This document shows, piece by piece, positions 51,969-63,403 of a DNA stretch of 64,000 nucleotides. The notes under the pieces are model-generated. The model searched no databases. It was not told the DNA's origin and saw only the letters and a program-made list of their open reading frames with translations. Position 1 is the first letter of the stretch. Each line of letters starts with the position of its first letter. Where the stretch lies: contig JAZGTH010000031.1 in assembly GCA_036877525.1 (NCBI GenBank), positions 4,437,501 through 4,501,500 on the forward strand. The letters are read 5' to 3'. The translations under genes and the position numbers were made by a program. The stretch comes from Chromobotia macracanthus. Lineage: Eukaryota; Chordata; Actinopteri; Cypriniformes; Botiidae.

Positions 51969-52790
51969 TATATATATATAACATTTTTAACTAAGACAAA
52001 GGCTTAAAGCTTTTGAATGATAACATTTGACTGTTTCCTGAATTGTATTGTTTGCTAAATGTTTTGCTGAAAAGATTTGCTGAAAAGGTTATTTAATGGC
52101 TAGCCCCTATTGTGACAGCTTACACACTAAAGAACAAACCATACTTTTCACACCAAAACATCATCATTACTACAGTTATAACCACAATGAAACATGGTAA
52201 CTTGGTATCAGTTTTAACCAGGTCTAGTTTGCTTAGAGCATAATGAAGTCAAATTAGATCAAAAGCAAAAGTTCATTGTTCCACTCTTAAATCTCATTAA
52301 CTGTATGTGAACTGTAATTGTTTATGCTTAAAACAGTCATCAAAGAAATTAAAGGTATAAGAGATTAAATAATTACCTGCTTAATGTGGATAAGTATGGA
52401 TGGTTAAAGGCAGATGTCACATTACATACTCATTTTGTTGGGGTCCAATATTTAATTTGGTAACTTTATGGTGTGGTAAGATTTCATTACACTCCTGAGG
52501 ACAAGACGAGAGGCTACAGCCACTTCCCAGAGCCATTCAGGTGTCAATAAAAAGCATTGCACCAATACAACTGTATCCGGCTGAACATGTATTGGTGCCC
52601 CTCAGCGTGACAAAGTACAAATCTATAGATTCAACATTCAGTTCACCTCTAATTAAAATTGGATTTTGGGTTTACAAATAGGATGTCGCTTAGAGTTCGT
52701 TTTAATATACTAGAATCCACAAACAAGGAAGCTAAACAAACCACATACTGTAGTCATCAAAACAATTAATGATTTTTGGGTGCAAACTGG
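51640..52790. other. Spacer between the nt5c2-like and slc2a11-like genes
   Basis: There is a long AT microsatellite at 51908-51982. The remainder is AT-rich with no exon or RNA gene recognised. Confidence 0.7.
51908..51982. repeat. (AT)n microsatellite
   Basis: About 27 AT units, a short AAAATA interruption, then further TA units. Confidence 0.97.
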
Positions 52791-52792
52791 AT

Positions 52793-52798
52793 TTTATT
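52793..52798 (-). terminator. slc2a11l: Polyadenylation signal of the slc2a11-like gene
   Basis: AATAAA on the minus strand lies 47 nt past the stop codon. It is the nearest consensus signal and would give a very short 3' UTR. Confidence 0.6.
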
Positions 52799-52844
52799 GG
52801 CCAGTAGATTTGACTACATTAAATAATCAATTTGTACACCGGTG

Positions 52845-55800
52845 CTACAGCTTGGTAGAAATAGTGGTCTGGGTGTCATTGATGTATATTGATCTCAGTT
52901 TGGACCATAGTTTTGGCTTCTGGTGCATTTTTTTAAAGTCCTCTGTGATTTCCAGAACAGTTTTATTCTTTGTTTCTGGGACGTTGAACCAAACAAACAC
53001 ACCAGAGAATAAACAAAAGGCAAAAAAGATGAGGAAACAGAAATAATCCAAATGCTTCTGTAAGTGAGAATAGCACATATGGAGAAATACATTAGTAAGA
53101 AAGCACATACTTAATTACAGTGTAAATAGGCATAATGTGTTTAATCTAACAGTGCTGTAATGAGATTAGCATTTTATTGATAAAACAAGTCATAAAGATA
53201 ATAAAATCTTACCACTATTAGGGGAAACAGCATGCCCACCAGGAAGAGCCCGACCCAGTTGAGGGTGCAGGCCACAGTGAATGCTGGAGGTTTATAAGAC
53301 TGTTTGAATATCTCACCAGGCAGTGGAGCTGTTACCCCTGCTGTAAAAGAGAGAATTGACAAACAGTGTTGAGATAATTCAGCTTCAAACATGTCTCTCA
53401 CATGAATGTGATATTGTGTGTGGTTATACCTGGTCCAGTAGAGAAGATGATGATAAAGATAAAAATGAGAACCATGCTGCAATATGGCATCCAGGATACA
53501 AACCCCTAAAACACCACAAAGATCCAAAATTCATACAGGAATAGTTTTTACTTTTAATAGCTTGAACGTATTAGAATTTTAGCTTAATGTTTTTTATATC
53601 CGTTAACTGATTTCTGATTCCTCTTAAAGTAACAGTTCACTCAAAAATAAATCACATTTACTCTCTCATCTACTCTACTCATTGTTCCAAAACAAAAGGC
53701 TGATTTTTCTTCTTCTGTGGAAAACATAATGGAATAAAACTCGAGAGCTTCCGTGGAATGCATGATTATCAGTTTATTATTTAGAATATACAGCTGTATA
53801 TTTTCTGTTCCAGTCCCCATTCATACATTGTATTAACAAAACTGTACATTCTGCTATGAGCATCTCCTTTTGTTTTTTTTTGTTATTTAAAACAACATAA
53901 GAGTGAAAAAAATAAAATACTTTAAACTAAAATTCTTAAAATGTAGCTGCAATTCTGTTAATTACATAAGGTACAGAATGTTACCAAGTCCGGCCTCACA
54001 CCAAACCAGATATACTGCAAAAAAGACAAGATAAAAAAAATGCATAGATAAAGTATAACAACAGCGGACCTGTAGGTAGAGTGTAAGCGTAAGCAGGGCC
54101 AGTGATGCTGCCATGCCCAGGTAACCCCTAAAAAAAAGAACCCTCTTCCCTGTGCTCTCAATGATCAGCACCTTCAACAAAAATAACAGCAAACAAACAC
54201 AAGGCTCCATTTAAGTCATGCCACATAATGTTGTGAGTTCAAATGAGATAAATGGGCTCTGGGTTAAGGTGTAGAAAGCAGCTCACACAAGCGATGGAGG
54301 TGGAAACTTCGCACAGTCCTGTTCCCAAGGCAGCATAGCGCAGGTTCTCCTTAGGAATACCAACCGCTTGAAACACATCAAATGAATAGAGATAGACCTG
54401 TTGATACACCAATAACCATCTCATCATAGACACAAAATAACCCAAAATATGGCAGTTGCATTTTGTGAAAGCGCATAAAAGAGCAATGAAAAAGTGAAGT
54501 ATTGTATCAGATTTTTCTTTGGGGGAAGAATAAATGATTCTCGACTATGCAAGGAGTTTCTGCTCTCTGCACAAAATTATTCATTCTGTTTCCTGAATAG
54601 ACAATGCAGCATATGGCAAGTGTTTCGACAAAATAAGCATTCTCATTTCAATAATTCCCAGATTGAGCAGGTGCGGGTCTTTGTGACTCACGGCATTGAT
54701 GCCGCAGAGCTGCAGAGTGACAAAAGTAACGATAATGGTGAGGAGCTGCCAGCGGACATTGTTGTCAAGGAAGAGGTCCATGAGTTTGTGGATCTTCACA
54801 CCCTTCAGGGCAGCGTATTCAGCAAGCATTTCCTCCATCTCTGGTTTAGGGTCCTTTTTAGCTCCCCACAGCCTGCGTAAAGCTGAACCATAATGAACAT
54901 AGGCATACACTCTGCAAAAAATACTCAAAAGAGTGCACTTTTGTGAAATTAGAAGTCAGTTTATACTGTTAGTCAATGTAATTTATAATTTGAAATACCA
55001 TTATGGGCCCTATATCTTTTAGAATAAACAGGCTAATTCTGCTACTGTACCTTTAAGACTTTTATATGTAAATTAGTTATTAGTTAATGATTGTCTATTT
55101 GGGGCCTTTAAATAAACAATGGTAGCCTTAATGAACATCCTACAAAGTTTAATACAACATAATGCAGGTTCTGACCCATCTCACAGCCCTGTCTGTCTGC
55201 CCTCTCCAGCAGGAGGTACCGCGGGGACTCAGGGAGGAAGGGCAAGGTAAGCAGCTGCAAAAGACCAGCCGCTCCACTGAAGGCCAGCAAGAAGATCCAG
55301 CGTTCCTCAGTGCCCAGCAGCTCGCTAACACACACACACATCCAAATCATATTTAAAATCAATATTTGTTTACTTTAAAGCCTTAATGTTTTTCCAATTA
55401 ACACGACTGGAGTCTGCTCCAGTTGTAAATATCATTTAGGACATAAAACTCTTTATTACAGACACACACTGTTAAGCCTGATACAAGAATATGAGATTAA
55501 ACACTGTTTAATGACATCAACAGAACTGCCCACCTGATCCCAAGCAGTTGGCCAAAGAACTTCCCCATTGAGACGGAAGAGGCAATTGAAACGCCAACCA
55601 TACCACGCAACCTCTTGGGGGCACACTCCAATATATAAAGAGTGTGGACAGTCAAACTCACACCTGCACCATATAACAGCAACAACAAATTATTTTTAGG
55701 CATATTTTAGGTAATTGTATTGTATGTATCAACTGTTTTTCCAACGCACCAGCATTAATGCCATATAAGACGCGTCCCACCATGATCATCTCAAATGAGA

Positions 55801-57354
55801 GAGCGGTCTTACTCAGCAGCATCAGGACAGCTCCACAGATCGCCACCACATTGTTTAACAGCAGTGTTCTCTTCCTACAGAGGGTATAGACACAGAATGG
55901 GAATAGCCTATGCACATACACTTCATTGCAGAGAGGCATTAAAGTGAGGTACTTTTTTAAACCTCAAATTTTAAAGTGACAGTGCACCCAAAAATTACAT
56001 TTTGTCATGTACTCCCAACTCCCAAAAACACAAAATGAGGTAGAATGTTCAAGCTGCCTTTTTCCATACAATGAAACATGGTGACTAGGGGCTATTAAGC
56101 TAAATAATAATCATTTACTAGTCCCCAGTCACCATTCACCTTTATTGTATGGAAAAGAGCAGCATGCTCTTTTGGATTGACATCAGGGTGAGTAGAAAAT
56201 AATATATCTCTATAAAATATTAAGTAAAAATGTTTACAGTTTTGCTAATACCTGTATACAAATGAACTTACATATAGAATACATTTATCAGCATGTGTTT
56301 CCTGGGATTTAAATCCATAAATATGGCATTGTTAGCACTCATAAACTATGTCAGACTGTTTTAAAGAAATATTAGGCTGTTATTAAAAGCCTGCGTTACT
56401 CATTGAATTACTCCCATCTGGTTACCGATTCACAAGTTAAGCAGGATAGCATTTACATTTATCATTTTTACATTTATTCATTTAGCAGATGCTTTTATCC
56501 AAAACGACTTACAAGTGCGGAATACAACAAGCGAGTCAACCTGAAGAGGCAACTAGACACAATAAGTGCTCACAATACAAGTTTCAGACATTACTCAGAG
56601 TATCATATTCTACAACAGCAACAGCAATAGCAAAACTCAATACCCATAATAATTCTCAAAATTCAGAAAAATAGGTTGTTAAAAAATCCATGTCGGGGGT
56701 GCTTGTGACATAAAACCACACCATCTAGGGATGTGAATGCATCTGAAGCAGTACCTTCCATAAACTGCTGCCAGATTCCCAGCAGAGAGGGAACCAACCA
56801 GTCCTCCAATGCAGTATATGGAGACAATGAAGGACCAGATGAGGGACAGTTCCCAGGGCTCAAGAGACCGGCCATAACGCTGCTGGCAGGTGCTGTTCAC
56901 CAGGTTTTTAATAAACTTGCAATGTAAGCACAAGTTTTGTTAATTATGTCATTCATTTTATTTTATCGAACCTTGGTGCTTCACAGGTTAGCACCACCTC
57001 ATAAGCTCTGATATGTATTGATTGTCTTCCCTCAAGACAGCAGCAGAAACATGTGATTAATACTGATTACACCCAACCCCCCAAACCAATTTCCAGCTCA
57101 ATACAGTAAATCACACTAAGACATTTAATAACCAAACCACGCAGTACTTACAACTGATGGTGAGTTCAAGACAGAGATATGAAAACCATACTGGAAGGTT
57201 CCACCGATTCCTGCTACCAAAATGGCTGCAATGAGAACAGGACTTCCCAGCTGTAGATAAAGGAAACATTTTTATAAATACTAGAGAGTTACAGCCACAT
57301 AATTTAATTAAGGATATTAATATATTTTACCAGAAGTGCCAAGGAATTTGTCAT
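52845..57354 (-). CDS. slc2a11l: Facilitated hexose transporter, GLUT11-like
   Basis: Thirteen exons on the minus strand: 57331-57354, 57152-57250, 56755-56915, 55750-55874, 55534-55663, 55176-55324, 54692-54882, 54287-54397, 54070-54171, 53985-54014, 53430-53505, 53213-53340, 52845-53057. They join to 512 residues starting MTNSLALLLGSPVLIAA. Sugar-porter signatures are present: GRKRTLL after the second helix, PESPRYLL (211-218) before the central loop, GPAGVTAPLPGEIF in helix 10 and PETKNK (469-474) at the end of helix 12. Helix 7 has LQLCGINA in place of the QLS motif of class I glucose carriers, as expected for the GLUT5/9/11 class. The 30-nt exon 53985-54014 is in phase and could be skipped. 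Donors after exons 6 (GTCAGA) and 9 (GTCCGC) are unusual. Role: plasma-membrane glucose or fructose uptake; fish members have been tied to pigment cells. The paralogue letter is not assignable here. Confidence 0.92.
53627..53905. repeat. Dispersed MITE-like repeat in the slc2a11-like gene
   Basis: The left end AAAGTAACAGTTCACTCAAA followed by AATAAATCACATTTACTC is the diagnostic family terminus. The right boundary is not sharp. Confidence 0.5.
55972..56200. repeat. Dispersed MITE-like repeat with both ends, intron 3
   Basis: The left end AGTGACAGTGCACCCAAAAA and the right end CATCAGGGTGAGTAGAAAAT face each other as inverted termini. The interior contains a second self-complementary pair (CATACAATGAAACATGGTGACTAG-type sequence against its inverted partner at 56117-56155). 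Confidence 0.6.
56462..56515. repeat. Conserved SINE-tail fragment, copy 2
   Basis: The sequence ATTTATTCATTTAGCAGATG followed by CTTTTATCCAAAACGACTTA matches the fragment at 31983-32035. It lies in intron 3 of the slc2a11-like gene. Confidence 0.7.
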
Positions 57355-58235
57355 TGTACATGCAGCGTTGTGTCTCTTAAACTAGGATGTTAGGATGACA
57401 ATGCATGAACAGAAATGTCTAACTTACTGTTGAACTGTAACCTAGCTGTGAAATGAAATGCTTGGTTGAGCTTTTGGTGATAAACGTTGATGTTGATGAC
57501 CTGCCCCCAGCTCCTCTCCAAATCACTTGTCACTTTATTTTATTCACAGAAGTCAATAAAACCAAAATATCAATACTGCAGTCTCTCCATAAACACTCTT
57601 AAAGGTTTTAAATGGCACTTGTGAGAGGAGTTGAGTTAGAACCAACTATGACATTGTGTAACAGGATCCATCCTGCCCACTATACAAAAAAAACATTAGA
57701 TCCTACAGATACAGGTTTAGATCCAGTTCACAATTGACTTTATCCGTTACTCAGAGATAGTCAAATCTGTTGTTCTACTCTACAGTTTCAGACAGAGACA
57801 AAATAGGAAAAGAAAGAGGAGGAACAGCTGGCAGGAGAGGAAGTGATGACTGAATAAAATTAGGAGTTTATTAAATAATCTTAGTTGTGTTCTCTTACTT
57901 CATCTGACCAGCACAAGTTCAGTTATTATACCAAACAAAGATGGTGGGAAATTACTGCTTCACATTGTTCTGTGATGCTATTAAAAACCTTGAGATTCTG
58001 ACATTTTATTATTTCTACTTGTGAAGACAATAAGGCACCATGAATATGATAAACAGTAATAGAAATAATGGAAAATAAGTAAAATAGAATAAATATGAAT
58101 AAAATAATAAAAAAAATAATAAAATGAATTAAGACCTATGCATAAGAAAGTGATAAATTAAATACAACATGTACCTGTACTCTTGAGTCAGTGACCACTG
58201 AGAAAATACACACACACACAGGCTGCTTTTAAGAA
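57355..58235. other. Spacer between the slc2a11-like gene and ska1
   Basis: This contains the upstream region of the slc2a11-like gene, which is not CpG-rich, suggesting a tissue-restricted promoter. No exon was recognised. Confidence 0.6.
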
Positions 58236-58239
58236 ACCT

Positions 58240-58245
58240 TTTATT
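58240..58245 (-). terminator. ska1: Polyadenylation signal of ska1
   Basis: AATAAA on the minus strand about 290 nt past the ska1 stop codon, close to an ACACAC tract. Confidence 0.55.
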
Positions 58246-58531
58246 TGTGCTTCATTTGGCCAGTGATAATGTTTTTGGTTCTTTGCCAATATAAATAATA
58301 CAACAATCGATTTTTATACATAAAGGGACCCACAATAACTACGACAACAGTAACATTAAAAATAAACAGAATTAATTCATATCATCAATCAAATTATGAC
58401 TGAGCTGCTCCTAGGATTTCAGTCCACAAATTTCACCCCATGAACCTTCATAGTTCATAGTGCCCTTTAAAACTCCATTCACAGCCTTGCAGGGAGGCTG
58501 GTGTCATGCTGCGGTGGACGCCTCCAAAATC

Positions 58532-60550
58532 TTAGAGCAAGATGAAGCGTGTTAGACCTCCTCCTCTGACCTCCCTCAGACGCTGGCAGTGGTGTAACAT
58601 GTTTAACATGCCCATGAAACTCTTATCCACCTTCAACTGGGTGAACTCCCGAATGTCTTGCTCCACTATAAAAAAAACTGACCTGCAGGACAACAAAGAA
58701 GTTGATGGATCACCTATTTCAGCCCATAAGAGCTTATTAAATACCAAACCAGAATGAATGACCTTTGTCATTGGAGCACTTATACCAGTGCATGTGCCCG
58801 TGGCTGTAATAGTTTTCTGGAGCAAACAGTAGACTTTCAATTCCACAAATGACTAGATGTTAATACATGATGGACTGCAGAGAGCAATGAGGTCAAGCCT
58901 TTGACCTGTGGCTTTGAAGAAGACATGTAAAGCTGTGATACCCTTGGTGTCCTTGGTTTTTGGTCTTTGAAGCGCTGGTGGAGCGTGCGGGATACGTTGT
59001 TCAGGGTTTTGATTGGCTGATGGAGAATCTTATATTTTGCTGTTACGGCTATGTTGATGCTTTGCATGGCTGCATTCAGCTGGTTGTGCGTCACACGGCC
59101 TTTCATGGACCTGTGACAGCGAATAGTAAGGTTTTAAATGAAAGTGACGTGCTGATGAATGGATATAGAGTTTATATACAGAAAGCCTGTATATCAAACA
59201 TCTAAGCAGCAGCTGCTGCCTGTAGAGGTTTAAGGCTCTTTCAGTATATGTGAGCTATGTTCAAAACCCATTGAGCTGCCTTCCTGTTTCCTGCCTGCAT
59301 AAGCAGCTGCCTTTTAAAGGTAGGGTAGGCAATTTTAGAGAGGTTAGCAATAGCAAGCCATCTTTGAAAGCATAAGATCCCACCATTTCTTAAGAAGAGT
59401 CAAAAGGTATGCAAATACATAGTCTGACAGGCAAGTAGAACATCCTATTATTGCATTCAGATCGAATGCAATGATTGGACGAACATTTTAGGGTCATGCA
59501 CCTTCCACAAACAATATATTTGTCTATAAACATATATAATACATAAAACATTCTGGGATTGCTTATCTAAAAAGCATACATGTGTTTCCGCCTTAGAATT
59601 TGGCCAAAGTAAGGTATATTGTAAGGCAGGGGTTAGCAGTACACATTTTGGGTGTCTCTATAATCAAATATAGCTGGTTTAACTCATCAGTTCGTTGTTT
59701 ACTGTTATTAAATGAATTTATTTAGAGAGTTTGGTCAGACAGATTTGGAAAACTGGGTATGCTGTCAAACTCTGGGAAGGTAATAAACTCAGTTTCTTTG
59801 ATCTGGCTGCGCTGATTTTTCCAAGGCCCCTGTTCCTGCGGGGCTTCTGGTGCATCTGCCTGCTTGTTCTGAACTGCCACCTGTCCCTCTCTCAAGAGAA
59901 AAGAAAAAGCCAAACTCAGCTGTTTCAGTTGAACACAAGATGGCTGAGGTTATTCATTGTGATATGATGTTTTTGTGGTGTCACTCTTAATGATGAAGCA
60001 AACTGATTAAATCATCATCCCACAGGCAGGTACACAGAAGTTCAGTATATATTGTGAGGAAAGATATATTACTACTGTAGTTTGGGTGATGGGCATCTTG
60101 TTCGTATTCCAGGAAAAGCTCTTTCAGGTCATTTCAAAAAGAGTAATCAAAGACTTACAGAAGAGATTGCAGGTAAAGTTTGAGTAGTTATAACAAGAGT
60201 CATTATTTAACATGAAGGGTTGAAACAGATAAAAAGGTTTTAATGATAGTGATAGTCTAACGATAATGTGTACAGATAAATTGTCACACCTTTAAATGCC
60301 GTAGCAGGTCTTTCTGCTGAACTACGTATCTGTCAAAACAATCGAAAAGCTTGATGATGGCATTGACTTCTTGCTCATTTTGAGTTCTCAGTTTGTCTGG
60401 ATCTTTTGCTGAAGACAACCTCGACACTACAGTAACCAGTAACATTGATGTTACTTAAACAAAATAGATCAAATAAATGCAGAGTCGCTTAATCATGGAG
60501 ATTTTGTTGTCAATGTGTTGTGTCACTTCTTCAAGCTCACAGTGATCCAT
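58532..60550 (-). CDS. ska1: Spindle and kinetochore-associated protein 1, frame disrupted as given
   Basis: Six coding segments on the minus strand: 60481-60550, 60290-60426, 60076-60118, 59754-59888, 58942-59110, and 58532-58682 (or from an acceptor about 5 nt further in). The N-terminus MDHCELEEVTQHIDNKIS, a central VTHNQLN...KYKILHQP block and the C-terminus LREVRGGGLTRFILL match SKA1. The total is about 235 codons against 255 in human. The N-terminal part pairs with SKA2 and SKA3; the C-terminal winged helix binds microtubules at kinetochores. Problems: the intron 60427-60480 is only 54 nt with a GC donor; exon 3 has a poor acceptor; exons 4 and 5 do not join in frame through the best sites; exon 5 must change frame at a T5 run (58957-58961) to recover its KDTK end and join the last exon. 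Either indel errors in this assembly or a decaying gene would explain this. No premature stop lies inside the individual conserved segments. Confidence 0.8.
59255..59320. repeat. Palindromic MITE-like element, copy 4
   Basis: TTCAAAACCCATTGAGCTGC faces GCAGCTGCCTTTTAAAGG, the same half-site pair as at 10085-10200. It lies in intron 4 of ska1. Confidence 0.45.
59460..59545 (+). repeat. Dispersed repeat shared with sppl3 intron 1, copy 2
   Basis: AATGCAATGATTGGACGAAC and CATGCACCTTCCACAAACAA recur from 14430-14520 with a few substitutions, in ska1 intron 4. Confidence 0.55.
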
Positions 60551-61043
60551 AGCTCTTAAAAAGAAAGCAAAGAGATTATGGGTCAACAAGACTATGTATT
60601 CAAACGCATGGATCCAAACCAGAAGTGGGCAGATTAAAGAGGTAGATTAAGATACAAGACGTGCATAAATTAAACTTTAAAAATATATTTTTTAAATATT
60701 TTGACAGAGCTTTTTGAAAGGGGAGTGGCGTTGTTGCGTCAGATGCGTCACTACTCATAGCTGATTGGTCACTACTCACAGACTGAAAACAAAGTTTGGT
60801 CAAGTCTATTCAGGTAGCAACCGAAACTGTCTTCGTGCAACAGGCTGATCTGATCAGGTTTAGCAGATCTTTGTCTTAGTTATTATTCCAGCAGCCATAA
60901 ACTCCCATCAGTGACAACAAACTTTTAGGCTAGTCGCAAAGTGAGCTACATTCGGGCTTGTTCTAATTCTAACAGCACAGTTACAGATAAATCGGTAACA
61001 TTGTCAGTTAAGTATAAAATGATTATTGATTAACGATACTTAC

Positions 61044-61170
61044 CTTTCTCAAATCTAATGAGAAATTATGTATTTGAAATGTGAACGTCCTCTCAGTACG
61101 CGCCAACTTTTAAACAACACGCGCACGCCGAATGCGGCTTCTGATTCGTCACCGCAGTTTCGTCACGGTG
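61044..61170 (-). promoter_or_regulatory. ska1: ska1 promoter and untranslated first exon
   Basis: A good minus-strand donor (GAAAG|GTAAGTATC) ends a probable untranslated exon at 61044. Just upstream are a CpG cluster and an E2F-like TTGGCGC (minus strand, 61100-61106). TTTGAA at 61073-61078 resembles a cell-cycle homology region, though it reads on the opposite strand. Cell-cycle control is expected for a mitotic gene; whether these sites work is inference. Confidence 0.5.
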
Positions 61171-61199
61171 AACCACAGCATTTCTCTTTCAATAAAAGT

Positions 61200-62079
61200 T
61201 GAGTTTATGTTTGTGAAATGAAATGTTTCCTTTATGTTTCACTTTTTAATCGAACATTACATTGCTATGTAATTTTATTTTTCCTCTGAAATAATGCAGT
61301 GCTTGTGCATCTGTGATAGTGATAACACGTTCATAACTGCAAATCTAATCACCGAAATGCAGGTTTTTCAAACACTTATGTTTTTGGACAATGTGTTGTT
61401 AAATAATAAAAAAGCTAAATACAAGATTAAACCCTTTAAAACAGACTTAGACCAGTTCAATTCTCCCAATGATTTAGATCCAGATCAAGGCTAGATCCTT
61501 CAAGGTCCAGTTTAAGACCTGCCAGTCTATAAAACAGGCAAATTTAATGACTACATATTTAAATGTAAAATTTTATTTAAAAATTAAGTTAGCTAAAATT
61601 TTAAACCATAAATTAGCTACACATTTTACACTTGCAATGTAGCCATTTAGAGTGGAGGTATTTATGTAGTATGTTACAAACTGGCTGCGGTTTTGTCTGA
61701 TACTCTATCTGAGACAATGAGCAGCCGAGGTCAAATTTCTGTAGTCTTGGGAGGTTTTAATTCAAGACTACAAAGTATACTATAGACTAACTCTATAAAA
61801 ATGAGCAAAAACACTTACAAGAACTGTTCTCAGTTTTTACTCAAACACTTTCCGCCAACACATACAAAATCTCACAACTCAAACATACACAAAAACAGTA
61901 TTACAGTATTCTTACCAGGTACAAAATGTATGTAAATGAGATATAAACATATCTGCTCATCTTAACATCACATTTTTTTGCAGGTAGTATAGGTAAAGCA
62001 CATTTCAATGTGCTACAGTACTTTTAAATTCAGTCAAGTTTCAACATGATAGCACACTTTGAGCGTGAGTCTAAGGCTC
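61200..62079. other. Spacer between ska1 and smarcad1, with the likely smarcad1 3' UTR
   Basis: No exon was recognised; the open frame at 61294-61494 has no resemblance or splice support. A minus-strand AATAAA at 61572-61577 lies about 500 nt past the smarcad1 stop. Confidence 0.55.
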
Positions 62080-63403
62080 TCAAAGTCCAAGAGAAGCTTT
62101 GAGCAGAGAGGTCATATCATCAGGAAACGTGTCCTCTTCGCCTGGAAGAATGTAGAATATTTATCAGTTTGTGTGTTTTTGTAGGTATTTAACCAAAAAC
62201 AAGACGGAAGAGCTTCACCTTCCTGAATGGCAGTCATGTCTTGCTCCAGTCGTAGTTTTCTTTCTCCTATGCGGAGCATGGCGTCCTCTATGGAATCTCT
62301 GCTTATCAGCTTGATCACCTTTACCGTTCTTAAACATGTGACACTCAGATATAAACAACACAGATGAAAAATATCCACATCCGTCCAAACCTTCAGTCTC
62401 TTACCTGGTTTGTCCCAATCTGTGGCAGCGGTCCTCAGCCTGTTTGTCATTGTAAGGGTTGCAGTCAATATCATGAAGGATGACCACATTGGCAGATGTC
62501 AGGTTAATGCCCAGCCCTCCAGCTCTGGTGGACAGCAGGAACACAAATATATCCGGGTCTGTGTTGAACTGGTCAATCAGCCCAATTCTGTAAAAGCCCG
62601 TTGAGATGTAGAGAATTACTGTCCATTTACTTAATTGCCAATTGAAAGACAGTTCTTCATCTTAAGTGGTTTACAGTATGCTAACAGCAGAAACAGTCGC
62701 TGTGGTGCAGGAACTTAAGTGCTTCGATCAGGGGAACAATGGTGTTAGAGCAGAACGATGATATTAGATACTGCCGTATTAAAGCCTATTAATAACCTCT
62801 TCCTTTAACAGCCAATGTTATTTATATACAGGCTTAAATACTGTGGCAGGGAGTAAAGACTGCCTGTCTTACTGCCTGTCTGCTGCACATAAAACGGCAA
62901 AAACCACAAGCTCTGTTCTGATTGGCTGTTTTAACGCAACTTTCTGAAGTGGGGGAAACAGGTTTTTATCAGTATGTCTAAAAACAAAGTTTACAATGTT
63001 TACAAGGGAAAAAGTTGCATTTAGGACAAAAGAACAAACATTTCAGTCAACGCAGATGGCCACATTTTAAACAGAAGACAACCATCTGATCAAATGTCTA
63101 ATTCTTGGTTACAATAATCTGCAAAAGTGAAGCAGACCTTTTACAAATAGTAAAATATCTAGCTTTGCAAAACTATGACAGTCGTGTTCTCACATTGTGC
63201 CAGAGTATGTGAAGACTAGGATGTGAGGTTAGTCATTTACCATCACTGTCATGACAACAGTGTGTGACATGTAGGTGTGCTTACCTGTCACTCATGGGGG
63301 TTGAACCATCCAGTCGGATGTATCTGTGTTTATGGTGTCTCAGGAACACCTCCAAAATGTCAAGCATCATTGTGAATTGGCTGAACAGAGCCACTCGATC
63401 GCC
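62080..63403 (-). CDS. smarcad1: SWI/SNF-like helicase SMARCAD1, C-terminal part only
   Basis: Four final coding exons on the minus strand: 63285-63403, 62405-62587, 62219-62328, 62080-62141, joining in frame to 157 codons plus stop. Upstream exons lie beyond the window. The segment is the C-terminal RecA lobe of a Snf2-family ATPase: VALFSQFTMMLDILE (motif IV region), LSTRAGGLGINLTSANVVIL (motif V) and DKQAEDRCHRLGQTR with the arginine-finger motif VI, ending in DDMTSLLKASLGL, which is the SMARCAD1 tail. SMARCAD1 is a Fun30-type nucleosome remodeller acting in heterochromatin maintenance after replication and in DNA end resection. All splice sites are GT/AG. Fish carry more than one copy and I cannot say which this is. 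Confidence 0.95.
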
